Source of the DNA: Pseudomonas sp. BP8
Lineage (GTDB): Bacteria; Pseudomonadota; Gammaproteobacteria; Pseudomonadales; Pseudomonadaceae
DNA: 64,000 nucleotides
NCBI RefSeq assembly: GCF_017875955.1
Contig: NZ_JAGINK010000001.1
Span: 5,799,501-5,863,500 of the forward strand
Direction: 5' to 3'
Within the stretch, counting starts at the first letter, position 1. The number at the start of each line of letters is the position of its first letter. The notes beneath the pieces are model-generated. The model saw only the letters and a list, made by a program, of their open reading frames with translations. It was not told the origin of the DNA and did not search any database. The position numbers and the translations under genes are program-made. This document shows, one piece after another, positions 47,017-55,694 of this stretch.

Positions 47017-48102
47017 ATGACCCGACTACTGCGCAATGTCCTGCTGTTGCTGATTGTGTTGCTGGCCCTGCTCTGGCTGCTTGCCGAGCACCTGAGCTGG
47101 CAACCTGCCCCGCGCGAAGCCGTGCCGGTAGCCTGCCAAGGTGCGGCCAAGCCGCTGCTGCCCGGCCAGGCCTTGCGCGTGATGACCTGGAACGTCCAGC
47201 ACCTGGCCGGCAAGCGCTACGTGTTCTGGAACGACCAAGGCCAGGGCAGCGATACCCGCGCCACCGCCGAAGACCTGGCCTTCAACCTCGATGAGGTGGC
47301 GCGGGTGATCCGCGCCGAGCAACCTGACATCGTCCTGCTCCAGGAGCTGGACAAGGACGCCAAGGCCACGGACTACCAGGATCAGACCGCCCTGCTTCGC
47401 GAGCGCCTGGCCGACCTCTACCCGTGCAGCACACAGACGTTCGACTGGCAGGCCGGCTTCGTCCCCGACCGGCATATCTTCGGCAGCGTCGGCCAGACCC
47501 TGGCGACCTTGAGCCGCTACCCGATCGCCAAGGCCGAGCGCCTGCAACTGCCCAATAGTGCAAACACCGCCCTGGAGCGACTGCTTGAAGCGCAACCGGC
47601 GCTGCTGGTCAGCTACCTGCCGCTGGCGGATGGCAGCCGCCTGGCCGTGCTTAATACGCGCTTGTCGGCTTATCAGCCAGGCAGTGACCTGCAACGCAGG
47701 CAACTGGCCCATGTCGCCAAGGTGCTCGACCGCCTGGAAAGCCAAGGCACGCCATGGCTGATCGGCGGCGATTTCAATTCGCTGCCGCTCGGCCAGCAGC
47801 GCCGTCTAGCGCCGGAGCAGCGTGATGGTTATCCGGCCGACAGCGATCTGCACCTGCTGTGGGACAAGTACCCGATGATCCCCAGCAATGCCGAGGCTGG
47901 CGGAGCTGAGCGCGGGGTGTGGCTCACGCATTTTCCTAACGACCCCAGCGTCAGTGGCCCGGATCGCACGCTCGACTACATCGTGCATAGCCCGAAGATT
48001 TTGCGGGTTGAGGCCAAGGTTCTGCAGCAGGACACCCTGCAGATTTCCGATCACCTGCCGGTTTCGGCGCAGCTTCGCCTACCTGCCGCAGCCAGCCAGT
48101 AA
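47017..48102 (+). CDS. Endonuclease/exonuclease/phosphatase (EEP) family protein
   Basis: This 361-residue protein has a signal or membrane anchor at about 7-25 and then the EEP fold: M-T-W-N-V-Q-H (metal-binding Asn), L-Q-E-L-D (Glu ligand), G-G-D-F-N-S-L and S-D-H-L-P-V (catalytic His). EEP enzymes cleave phosphodiester bonds in nucleic acids, lipids or inositol phosphates. The N-terminal anchor suggests an extracytoplasmic location. Substrate unknown. It converges on the exonuclease gene. Confidence 0.85.
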   Translation: MTRLLRNVLLLLIVLLALLWLLAEHLSWQPAPREAVPVACQGAAKPLLPGQALRVMTWNVQHLAGKRYVFWNDQGQGSDTRATAEDLAFNLDEVARVIRAEQPDIVLLQELDKDAKATDYQDQTALLRERLADLYPCSTQTFDWQAGFVPDRHIFGSVGQTLATLSRYPIAKAERLQLPNSANTALERLLEAQPALLVSYLPLADGSRLAVLNTRLSAYQPGSDLQRRQLAHVAKVLDRLESQGTPWLIGGDFNSLPLGQQRRLAPEQRDGYPADSDLHLLWDKYPMIPSNAEAGGAERGVWLTHFPNDPSVSGPDRTLDYIVHSPKILRVEAKVLQQDTLQISDHLPVSAQLRLPAAASQ

Positions 48103-48114
48103 ACGTGGCGTCAT

Positions 48115-48720
48115 TCAGTTGCGAAAGCGCAGCAGCGCCTCGCTGATCTTGGCCTTGGGGATTTTCTGCAGGGTGCAGAACAGCGCGTGGCCAACGTTGC
48201 TCAGACCGTGGTTGTGGCGCAGTTCCAAGGCCATGTGCTGCAGCAGGTTGGCGGCCATCTCGGCATCGGCCATGGCCCGGTGAGCGGTGCCGGTGTTGGG
48301 CAGGTTGGCCCAACGGGTCAGGGTGCCGAGCTTGTGATCGGGCGCCGCCTGCAGCAGACGCCGAGCCAACAGCAAGGAGCAGGCGAAGGGCTGCGCGCGT
48401 TGGCGTCGCACCAGGCCAAGTTCGTAGTCCCAGAACCTCTGGTCGAACGAAGCGTTGTGGGCAACCAACGGCGTATTGCCGACAAACTCGGCGACTTCGT
48501 TCATCACCTGAGCGGCCGAGGGTGCACTGCGCACCATGGCCGTGGTGATGCCGGTCAGCCCGGTGATAAACCCCGGGATCGGCACACCAGCGTTCATCAG
48601 GCTCTGGTAGCGCTCGACAATCTCCCCGCGCTCCAGCATGACCACAGCGACTTCCGTGGCGCGGGCGTTGCCTGGGACCAGGCCAGTGGTTTCAAAGTCG
48701 ATGACGGCTATACGTTCCAA
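48115..48720 (-). CDS. DnaQ-like 3'-5' exonuclease
   Basis: This 201-residue protein has the three exonuclease motifs: I-D-F-E-T-T-G-L at about 6-13 (Asp and Glu), A-H-N-A-S-F-D (Exo II) and H-R-A-M-A-D-A (Exo III, His-x4-Asp). It resembles DnaQ/PolC-type proofreading exonucleases without a polymerase domain. The TTG start at 48720 has a GGAG ribosome site and gives a family-like N-terminus; earlier ATG codons lack one. It converges on the EEP gene. Confidence 0.85.
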   Translation of the reverse strand: MERIAVIDFETTGLVPGNARATEVAVVMLERGEIVERYQSLMNAGVPIPGFITGLTGITTAMVRSAPSAAQVMNEVAEFVGNTPLVAHNASFDQRFWDYELGLVRRQRAQPFACSLLLARRLLQAAPDHKLGTLTRWANLPNTGTAHRAMADAEMAANLLQHMALELRHNHGLSNVGHALFCTLQKIPKAKISEALLRFRN

Positions 48721-49094
48721 AACAACTCCAACAACAGCAATGCTGCAATGACAGGGCGCCTTTGATCGGCACGCCATGCTTGCAGATGATGTGCTCTCCC
48801 TGCAAGTCGTGGCGATGTTCTGCAGGGCGGGCACCTGGACCAATCTTCGCCACCGACTGCGGCGTCATTCAACCTGCCGCAAAGGCAAAAACTCGGGAAC
48901 TGCTGATCCAGCCGTTCGCAACAGAGCCAGTTAATCTTGTGCACCAATGTGTACATCGCTTCAGACTTGAATCGCGATTGAGGGTGAACCGGATGGCCTC
49001 TTCGCGGGGCAAGCCCGCTCCTACAGGGGGGGCGGTGTACTTACGGGCTTATGCTCTTGTTGACTTGGCAGAGACCCTGTAGGAGCGGGCTTGA
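48721..49094. other. Intergenic region with a REP pair, left of the IS element
   Basis: About 375 bases before the IS. It holds a short open frame on the minus strand (48868 to about 48692) without domain match, a forward REP (48995-49028) and, after about 45 bases, the left part of an inverted REP (49075-49098) cut by the IS. I find no supported gene. Confidence 0.5.
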
Positions 49095-49098
49095 CCCG

Positions 49099-50378
49099 GG
49101 TACAAACCGGAGACATCGTTTACATTTCAAACCGGGGACATGGTTTACAGGCTAATACGCATGATCAGGAGGTATTTGATCATGCCCTGGAACCAAGAGT
49201 CCCCCATGGATCAACGAGTCAGATTGATTGGCGAATGGCTTTCCGGTGATTACACCAAGAGTCAGCTTGCTCGCCGGTACAACGTCAGCCGCCCCACGAT
49301 CGACAAATGGATATCGCGATATTCTGCGGGCGGCGTTGAAGCGCTGTCCGATGCCTCACGGCGTCCCGACAACAGTCCTAACAAGACAAGTGATGAGCTG
49401 TTGGCCCGCATTGTTGCGATGAAAGAAGCGCACGACAAATGGGGCCCCAAGAAGCTCATTGAGCTGTTGCGCCTTGAAGATCCATCCGTTGACTGGCCGT
49501 CCCCGAGCACCGCAGGGCAGTGGCTAGACCGACTGGGCATGGTTCACAAACGTGGGCCAAAGCGGCGATACGGGAAAAGCCCCACAAAGATGAGAGAGGC
49601 CAACGAGCCGAACAAGACCTGGTGCATCGACTACAAGGGCCAGTTCAAAATGCTCAACGGCCAGTGGTGCTACCCGCTAACAGTCACGGACCACGCCTCG
49701 CGCCTCCTCTTGGCCTGCAAAGCCCACAAGAACATCATGACGCAGCCGGTCATACAGACGCTTGAGTGGCTTTTTCAGGAGCATGGAATGCCAGAGGTAA
49801 TCCGCTCTGACAACGGCAGCCCATTTGCTTCAGTCGGGCTGGCAAGGATGTCCACTATCGCTGTTTGGTTGATCCGCCTCGGGATTTTTCCCGAACGGAC
49901 CGCTCCCGCGCGCCCAGATCAGAATGGTCGTCACGAGCGGATGCATCGCAGCATGAAGCTTGAACTGCCTCTGGGTCACAATCTGATCCATCAACAATTG
50001 TTGCTTGAGCATTTCCGCCACGAATTCAACTATGTCCGTCCCCACGAAGCACTGGGGATGAAGCGTCCATTTGAGCTGTATGTACCATCCAATCGGCCTT
50101 ACCCCGGATGTCTGCCTGTCGTGGAGTATCCCGCCGAAATGGCTGTCCGCAGTGTCAGGCAAAATGGCTCGATCAAGTGGAAAGGCAAGCTGCTGTTCAT
50201 CAGCGAGGCCTTGTCTGGCGAGAGGATTGGCCTGAAAGAGGTGGAGGATGATATTTGGGATGTGTTTCTGTGTGACCATCTCCTGGGGAGGCTGGAACGG
50301 GGTGAAAACCGCGTTCAAGCCTCAAATGTGTAAACCATGTCCCCGGTTTAAGATGTAAAGGATGTCTCCGGTCGTACA
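49099..50378 (+). mobile_element. IS481-type insertion sequence with 4-bp target repeat
   Basis: This 1,280-base element is bounded by CCCG direct repeats (49095-49098 and 50379-50382). The inverted ends share about 45 of 50 bases. Each end contains the same 20-base motif twice: left 49105-49124 and 49130-49149; right, on the minus strand, 50373-50354 and 50348-50329. A single transposase gene fills the inside. The target was a REP sequence; joining the flanks restores it. The ends follow the TGTAC...-like IS481 pattern. Confidence 0.92.
49182..50333 (+). CDS. IS481-family transposase
   Basis: This 383-residue DDE transposase has an N-terminal helix-turn-helix (Y-T-K-S-Q-L-A-R-R-Y-N-V-S-R at about 25-38) and a retroviral integrase core with C-I-D-Y-K-G, I-R-S-D-N-G-S-P-F and N-G-R-H-E-R giving the D, D, E triad. 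The ATG at 49182 has an AGGAGG ribosome site six bases upstream; the ATG at 49140 lies inside the left end. The stop codon (50331-50333) is inside the right inner terminal repeat, so gene and end sequences overlap. It appears intact. Confidence 0.93.
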   Translation: MPWNQESPMDQRVRLIGEWLSGDYTKSQLARRYNVSRPTIDKWISRYSAGGVEALSDASRRPDNSPNKTSDELLARIVAMKEAHDKWGPKKLIELLRLEDPSVDWPSPSTAGQWLDRLGMVHKRGPKRRYGKSPTKMREANEPNKTWCIDYKGQFKMLNGQWCYPLTVTDHASRLLLACKAHKNIMTQPVIQTLEWLFQEHGMPEVIRSDNGSPFASVGLARMSTIAVWLIRLGIFPERTAPARPDQNGRHERMHRSMKLELPLGHNLIHQQLLLEHFRHEFNYVRPHEALGMKRPFELYVPSNRPYPGCLPVVEYPAEMAVRSVRQNGSIKWKGKLLFISEALSGERIGLKEVEDDIWDVFLCDHLLGRLERGENRVQASNV

Positions 50379-50422
50379 CCCGCGAACACCGGCAAAGCCG
50401 GTGCCATTCACCCAAACAGCAG

Positions 50423-52951
50423 TCAGGTCCCCCGCGGCTTGGCCCGTGCAGTAGCCTCCGCAACCAAGGGATCATCGGGCCAGTAGTGCTTCGGGTACCG
50501 CCCTTTGAGATCCTTCTTCACCTCGGCATAGGTCGTCCGCCAGAAGTTTGCCAGGTCCTGCGTTACCTGCACCGGCCGCCGCGCCGGCGATAACAGGTGC
50601 AGCTTTACCTGCTGGCGACCCTGGGCGATCCGCGGGGTGTCGGCCAGACCGAACAGCTCCTGCAAACGTACCGCAAGGATCGGCGGGAATTCGCTGTAGT
50701 CGAGGCGGATGTTCGAACCCGAGGGCACGTGCAGGTGCTCCGGCGCCCACTCGTCCAGACGCTGCGGCAGCGGCCATGGCAGCAGGTTGCGCAGGATCGA
50801 GGACAGGTCGAGCTGGGCGAAATGACTCAGCCGCGAGACCTTGCCGAGATAAGGCTGCAGCCAGTCTTCGAGGCTGGCGAGCAAGGCCTCATCAGACAGA
50901 TCGGGCCAAACGCTCTCGGCACTTTTCTCAAGATCCAACTGCCGCAGCAGCGCCACACGCGCTTGCCACTGACGCAGCCCAGGCGTCCACGGCAACAGCG
51001 CCAGGCTCTTGCGCCGGACCAGGCCAAGCAAGGCCCGCGCCCGCGCCTCGTCGTTCAGACCAGGCAACGCTTCGCGGCTGAGCACCAGCTCGCCCACCTT
51101 GCGCTGGCGCTCGGCGCGCAGGACCTGTTCGCGCTCATCCCAATCGAGCAGGTCGAGGGTTTCGACCTGTTCAGCGAGCACATCGTCGAACAGGCCGGCG
51201 TCGAATTCGGCCGCCAGATAGATACGCTCTTCACGCTGGCCCTGACGACTACCCAGATCGGCGATCACCAGCCACGGGCATTTCATCAAGGCATCGACCT
51301 CGGCAAACAATGCCGCGCGACCATTGGCCAGACGATATTCGGCACCGCCTTCGCGGCGCTGCTGGGCGACGCGGTCGGGGTACGCCAGCGCCAGCAACGC
51401 GCCCAGCCAACGTGGATGCTCAGGATCGGCCACCGCCGCCGCTGACTTGCCGCGCAGCAAACCGCGGTACTGCCGGGCCAACTGCCGCGCACGCTGCACG
51501 CCACCCTGGCCGCCACGGGACGCTCGGCTTTCACCACTGAGCAGGGTCAGCCGAGTGTGCAGGTCGGCGCCGCCGCCGCGCTGAATATCACGCTCGCCCA
51601 GCAGCGCAGCGACGTTGCAGGCCATCTCGGTCAAGCCCAGGTAGTGCCCGCGCAACAGCAGGTGGGCGATGCGTGGATGCGCCGGCAATTCGGCCATGGC
51701 CTGGCCGTGTTCAGCGAGGTTGTCGCGACTGCCAGGCTTGAACGCACCCAGGCGGGCAAGCAAGTCCTGGGACTGGGCATAGGCAGCCGGCGGCGGTTGA
51801 TCGAGCCAGCGCAGTTGCTCAGGGCTTACGCCCCAGCGCGCCAGCTGCAGGGCGAGGCCGGCAAGGTCGACCTGGAGAATCTCGGCCGTGCCATGCGCCG
51901 CCAGCTGTTCATGCTGGGCTTCAGACCACAAGCGATAGCACACGCCCGGCTCCAGGCGCCCGGCGCGGCCGGCACGCTGGGTGGCGCTGGCACGAGAGAT
52001 ACGCTGAGTGTCCAGGCGGGTCATGCCGCTGCCTGGATCGAAGCGCGGCACCCGCGCCAGCCCGGCGTCGATCACCACCCGCACCCCATCGATGGTCAGG
52101 CTGGTCTCGGCGATGTTGGTCGCCAGCACCACCTTGCGCTGGCCCTTGGCGGGCGGCTCGATCGCCGCGCGCTGGGCGTTCAGGTCGAGCTCGCCATGCA
52201 ATGGGCAGAGGAGGATGCCGGGCCGTTCGCCGACCGCCTCCAGCAAGGCTTGATGCACCCGGCGGATCTCGGCCTGGCCCGGCAAAAACACCAACAGGCT
52301 GCCGGTTTGATCGGCCAACGCCTGTAGCACGCAGTCGACCACGCGTGGCTCGATGAACTCGCCCGGCTGGTACGGCCGCCCCCAGTTGATCGTCACCGGG
52401 TGCATGCGCCCTTCGCTGCTGACCACCGGCGCATCATCGAGCAGACGCGACAAGCGCTCGCCTTCCAGGGTCGCCGACATCAGCAGGATTTTCAGCGGTG
52501 GATCGTCGCGCAGCAGCTCGCGGCCGTTGAGGCTCAGGGCCAGGGCAAGGTCAGCGTCCAGCGAGCGCTCGTGGTATTCGTCGAAGATCAGCAAGCCAAC
52601 GCCGTCCAGCGCCGGGTCAGCCTGCAAGCGGCGGGTGAGAATACCTTCGGTGACCACTTCGATGCGCGTGTTGGGGCCGACCTTGCTGTCCAGCCGAATG
52701 CGATAACCGACCGTTTCACCGACCTGCTCGCCCAGCTCGCTGGCCAGCCGCTCGGCCGCCGCGCGCGCAGCCAGCCGGCGCGGTTCGAGCATGACGATAC
52801 GCTGCCCGGCCAGCCACGGCTGGTCGAGCAGGGCCAGTGGCACGCGGGTGGTCTTGCCGGCACCGGGTGGCGCCTCCAGCACGGCTTCGTGGCGCTCGCT
52901 CAGGGCCTGACGCAGCGCGGGCAGTACGGCATCGATCGGTAATGAAATCAT
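50423..52951 (-). CDS. hrpB: ATP-dependent RNA helicase HrpB
   Basis: This 842-residue DEAH-box helicase has A-P-P-G-A-G-K-T-T (motif I), D-E-Y-H-E-R (II), M-S-A-T (III) and Q-R-A-G-R-A-G-R (VI), plus the HrpB-specific C-terminal domain (W-R-T-T-Y-A-E-V-K-K-D-L-K-G-R-Y-P-K-H-Y-W-P end). The length fits E. coli HrpB (about 809-824). The start at 52951 (MISLPIDAVLP) is chosen over 17 extra codons upstream, which lack family similarity. The cellular role is poorly defined, though HrpA/HrpB proteins act on RNA. Confidence 0.95.
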   Translation of the reverse strand: MISLPIDAVLPALRQALSERHEAVLEAPPGAGKTTRVPLALLDQPWLAGQRIVMLEPRRLAARAAAERLASELGEQVGETVGYRIRLDSKVGPNTRIEVVTEGILTRRLQADPALDGVGLLIFDEYHERSLDADLALALSLNGRELLRDDPPLKILLMSATLEGERLSRLLDDAPVVSSEGRMHPVTINWGRPYQPGEFIEPRVVDCVLQALADQTGSLLVFLPGQAEIRRVHQALLEAVGERPGILLCPLHGELDLNAQRAAIEPPAKGQRKVVLATNIAETSLTIDGVRVVIDAGLARVPRFDPGSGMTRLDTQRISRASATQRAGRAGRLEPGVCYRLWSEAQHEQLAAHGTAEILQVDLAGLALQLARWGVSPEQLRWLDQPPPAAYAQSQDLLARLGAFKPGSRDNLAEHGQAMAELPAHPRIAHLLLRGHYLGLTEMACNVAALLGERDIQRGGGADLHTRLTLLSGESRASRGGQGGVQRARQLARQYRGLLRGKSAAAVADPEHPRWLGALLALAYPDRVAQQRREGGAEYRLANGRAALFAEVDALMKCPWLVIADLGSRQGQREERIYLAAEFDAGLFDDVLAEQVETLDLLDWDEREQVLRAERQRKVGELVLSREALPGLNDEARARALLGLVRRKSLALLPWTPGLRQWQARVALLRQLDLEKSAESVWPDLSDEALLASLEDWLQPYLGKVSRLSHFAQLDLSSILRNLLPWPLPQRLDEWAPEHLHVPSGSNIRLDYSEFPPILAVRLQELFGLADTPRIAQGRQQVKLHLLSPARRPVQVTQDLANFWRTTYAEVKKDLKGRYPKHYWPDDPLVAEATARAKPRGT

Positions 52952-53068
52952 GGTGGTCCTCGAACTGGCCGGCGAGTATAACGGCGAACCGGCCACGGCC
53001 AATCATGGTCATAGTATTTGCTACAGGCTGATTGCCTGTATCGTTGCGACTTACCTTCGGAGATTTAC

Positions 53069-53488
53069 ATGCGCATCCAATCCCGCGTCATCGGTGGCGT
53101 AATGGTCGCCACCCTGCTGACCCAGCTGACGGCCTGCGGCACGCTGTTCTATCCAGACCGTCGCGGCCAGATCGAAGGCAAGATCGACCCGGTGGTCGCT
53201 GCCCTCGACGCCGTCGGCATCCTGTTCTACGTGATTCCTGGGCTGATCGCGTTCGGTATCGACTTCGCCACCGGCGCTATCTACTACCCCGGCGGCACCA
53301 CCGCCCAGGTCGATCCAGCCACGCTCAAGCCGGCGATCAATGCCGATGGCACGGTCGACAACGCCAAGCTGCAGGCTATCCTCGAAAGCGAACTGGGCCA
53401 GCGCCTGCCGCTGAACGACCCGCGCCTGATCCAGCATCGCGGCAGTGTCGAGCAGTTGGCCGCCTACAGCCTGGTACCGGCTGCCTGA
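53069..53488 (+). CDS. Predicted lipoprotein of unknown function
   Basis: This 139-residue protein has a type II signal peptide: basic start, hydrophobic stretch and lipobox L-T-A-C (Cys at about residue 22). A hydrophobic segment (I-L-F-Y-V-I-P-G-L-I-A-F-G-I) follows at about 51-64. Relatives are often mislabelled as polyribonucleotide nucleotidyltransferase, but there is no resemblance to PNPase. The start at 53069 follows a CGGAGA ribosome site. The CDF exporter gene starts 25 bases after it, so they may be cotranscribed. Confidence 0.75.
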   Translation: MRIQSRVIGGVMVATLLTQLTACGTLFYPDRRGQIEGKIDPVVAALDAVGILFYVIPGLIAFGIDFATGAIYYPGGTTAQVDPATLKPAINADGTVDNAKLQAILESELGQRLPLNDPRLIQHRGSVEQLAAYSLVPAA

Positions 53489-53513
53489 CCCGACCAAGGA
53501 CGATACCCGCGGC

Positions 53514-54386
53514 ATGACCACCCCAACGGCAGAACAGCAACGCCTGCTGCGCCTGGCCACACGCGCCTCGCTGGCGGTGGCCAGTATCCTGGTCGTCAGC
53601 AAGGCGCTGGGCTGGTGGCTGAGTGGTTCGGTCAGCCTGCTGGCGGGGCTGACCGACTCGGCCCTGGACGCCGTGGCATCGTTTCTCAACCTGCTTGCCG
53701 TGCATTACGCGCTGCGTCCGGCCGACGACGATCATCGCTTCGGCCACGGCAAGGCCGAGGCACTGGCGGGCATGGCCCAGGCGCTGTTCATCGGGGTCAG
53801 TGCCGTGCTGATCGGCGTACAGGCCGTTCAGCGCCTGCGCTCACCGGAGCCGCTTGGCGATACGGCGGCCGGCATCGCGGTGATGCTGTTGTCGCTGGTG
53901 CTGACCGTGGCGCTGCTGGCCTTGCAGCGCAAGGTGATCCGCGCCACCGGTTCTACGGCGGTGCGCGCCGACTCGCTGCATTACCGCTCCGACCTGCTGC
54001 TCAATGGCAGCATTCTGCTCGCCCTGTTACTCGCTCGGTTTGGCTGGCCGCAGCTGGATGCGCTGTTTGGCCTGGGCATCGCGTTTTATATCCTGTGGAG
54101 TGCAGTGCAGATCGCTCGGGAGAGTACCGCGATCCTCATGGACAAGGAGCTGCCGGCGGATGTCGGTGAGCGGATGCTTGAGTTGGTCAGTGCGATCCCT
54201 GGGGTGCAGGGGGTACATGATTTACGCACGCGGGTGTCGGGCAGTTACTGGTTCGTGCAGTTGCACCTGGAATTACCGGGGGCGTTGGCGCTGCATGAGG
54301 CGCATGAGTTGTGTGAGCAGGCGTCGGCGGTGATTCGGCAGCGTTATCCACAGGCGGATGTGCTGGTGCATGCGGATCCGGTGTAA
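53514..54386 (+). CDS. Cation diffusion facilitator, FieF/YiiP-like metal exporter
   Basis: This 290-residue inner-membrane protein has six helices. The zinc-site motifs are D-S-A-L-D-A (about 47-52) and H-Y-R-S-D (about 154-158), and a C-terminal cytoplasmic domain (about 210-290) contains H-D-L-R-T-R. Such proteins export Zn2+, Fe2+ or Cd2+ in exchange for protons. It lies just downstream of the lipoprotein gene. A perfect TTATCCACA 9-mer occurs in the coding sequence at 54344-54352. Confidence 0.92.
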   Translation: MTTPTAEQQRLLRLATRASLAVASILVVSKALGWWLSGSVSLLAGLTDSALDAVASFLNLLAVHYALRPADDDHRFGHGKAEALAGMAQALFIGVSAVLIGVQAVQRLRSPEPLGDTAAGIAVMLLSLVLTVALLALQRKVIRATGSTAVRADSLHYRSDLLLNGSILLALLLARFGWPQLDALFGLGIAFYILWSAVQIARESTAILMDKELPADVGERMLELVSAIPGVQGVHDLRTRVSGSYWFVQLHLELPGALALHEAHELCEQASAVIRQRYPQADVLVHADPV

Positions 54387-54411
54387 GAGGTCGGGAGCTG
54401 CGTTGGAGGTG

Positions 54412-54445
54412 CCGGCCTCTTCGCGGGGCAAGCCCGCTCCTACAG
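54412..54445. repeat. Single REP sequence
   Basis: GCCGGCCTCTTCGCGGGGCA then AGCCCGCTCCTACAG, between the converging CDF and DUF6515-like genes. Confidence 0.9.
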
Positions 54446-54474
54446 AATGTGCGTAGGGGCGGCACTGGCACACC

Positions 54475-55302
54475 TCAGTTGATGCTGTAACCCCGCCCGC
54501 TCAAGCAAGCGCCCATCGCCCGGCGGTAGTTATCCGCGACATTGGCCGGCGGCGCATAGCTCGCCTGCGCCGGGTCAAAGCCGGTCTGCTCTACTGCCCA
54601 ACGATGACACTGATAACGGTCCTGATCCTGCTGCTGCGGCGTCTGTCCATACGCCGGATAAGCGATCACGTCGTAGCCTGCCGTGGCCTGCGGTGCTTGA
54701 ATCGGAGCGGTTGTGGGCGGGTTGACCACCACGTACTCGCGACTGTCGGCCTGGTACTGGTAGTAGGTATCCGCAGCCAGGAAGAACAACGCGCCGCTCA
54801 GCCAGACCTCCCGCGCATACGACGGCAGGTAGTTCACGCGAACGCCATAGGGCGGTCGCACCACGACGTAGCCTGGCCCATTCGGGCGGTACCAGTAACC
54901 GCCAGAATAGAAGTAGTCCTGACCGCGGTAAGGCACCTTCCAGTAGCGGTCCGGGAAGCGCTCGACCGCGTGCCCAGGCCGATACTGCGGCCCCGGCCCC
55001 CAGCCATTGCCATGCCCATCCGGACGCCCCGGCCAGCTATCCCCAGGCCGCTGCCCCGGCCCGCCGGCCTGATACTGGCGGTTGTCGCCATTGCGCCGGG
55101 GGATGTCCTGGTAGTAGCCCTGGCGCGGCGGCTGGGTCTGGCGCACTTCGTCGCGCGAGTTCAGCGGCGAGCCGCCGCCCGCGTTAGGGTCCTGTGGACC
55201 GTGCCCGCCATGGCCCTCGCCCGGCCCTTGGGCCAACGCCCCCAGGCTGAGGCCCATGCCCAGCAAACCAACCCCGGCCAACTGCCTGATGCGCGACCCC
55301 AT
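54475..55302 (-). CDS. Exported DUF6515-like protein
   Basis: This 275-residue protein has a signal peptide (cleavage near residue 24), then a Gly/Pro/Gln-rich region (25-115). A Tyr/Pro-rich segment follows (Y-W-K-V-P-Y-R-G-Q-D-Y-F-Y, G-G-Y-W-Y-R at about 120-145), and a C-terminal domain with two Cys and repeated Tyr/Gln. It should be in the envelope. The family assignment is by overall pattern and is tentative; no function is known. The gene is preceded on its strand by a terminator at 55384-55408. Confidence 0.7.
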   Translation of the reverse strand: MGSRIRQLAGVGLLGMGLSLGALAQGPGEGHGGHGPQDPNAGGGSPLNSRDEVRQTQPPRQGYYQDIPRRNGDNRQYQAGGPGQRPGDSWPGRPDGHGNGWGPGPQYRPGHAVERFPDRYWKVPYRGQDYFYSGGYWYRPNGPGYVVVRPPYGVRVNYLPSYAREVWLSGALFFLAADTYYQYQADSREYVVVNPPTTAPIQAPQATAGYDVIAYPAYGQTPQQQDQDRYQCHRWAVEQTGFDPAQASYAPPANVADNYRRAMGACLSGRGYSIN

Positions 55303-55383
55303 GGCGTTCCTCTCGATTAACCGCACTGCAATGCTAGGCAGTCTACCGCGCACCGGAATCATGCAGATGAAATTCCAGCCATG

Positions 55384-55408
55384 AAAAAAGGGAGGCCAAT
55401 GGCCTCCC
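55384..55408 (-). terminator. Rho-independent terminator of a leftward transcript
   Basis: Stem GGGAGGCC-ATT-GGCCTCCC followed by six T when read on the minus strand. It stands upstream of the DUF6515-like gene, so it must end some other leftward transcript starting between here and lrp. Confidence 0.85.
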
Positions 55409-55429
55409 TTCAAGAATTGTCGTCCGTGC

Positions 55430-55650
55430 TCAGCACTTGTGGCGCTGGCTCACCTCACCTTGTCTGGTAAACAGGGTGTAGCCCGGGGGCCGGCTGATCC
55501 TGTTGGATCGCGGGCCGCGACCGCCTTCTTGGGCCGGTCGCCGTGGACTGATGTCCGGGCAGTGATTCTGTTGATAACGATACAGGTCACGCTCCGGCAG
55601 AGGATTGCGAAGATTGCTCAGATAAATAGCACTTGCGCAATTTTTAACCC
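55430..55650 (-). other. Candidate leftward small gene or sRNA upstream of the terminator
   Basis: Between the terminator and the divergent Lrp-type gene is an open minus-strand frame ending at 55430. Its C-terminal part reads N-L-R-N-P-L-P-E-R-D-L-Y-R-Y-Q-Q, a polar and apparently non-repetitive sequence. There is no ATG, GTG or TTG start near the likely transcript start; the first ATG codons in frame (55702, 55696) overlap the lrp start. It may be a small protein with an unusual start or a non-coding RNA. Confidence 0.35.
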
Positions 55651-55694
55651 TGGATCGATAATTCGCCGCAATCCGAACAGAAAAGGCCCCCTCC

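Noticed and set aside
48692-48868. Short minus-strand frame upstream of the exonuclease, with E-H-I-I-C-K-H-G-V-P-I-K-G
   Set aside because: It begins with an ATG but has no ribosome site, overlaps the exonuclease start, and shows no match I can name. A PAAR-like remnant was considered, but the resemblance is too weak.
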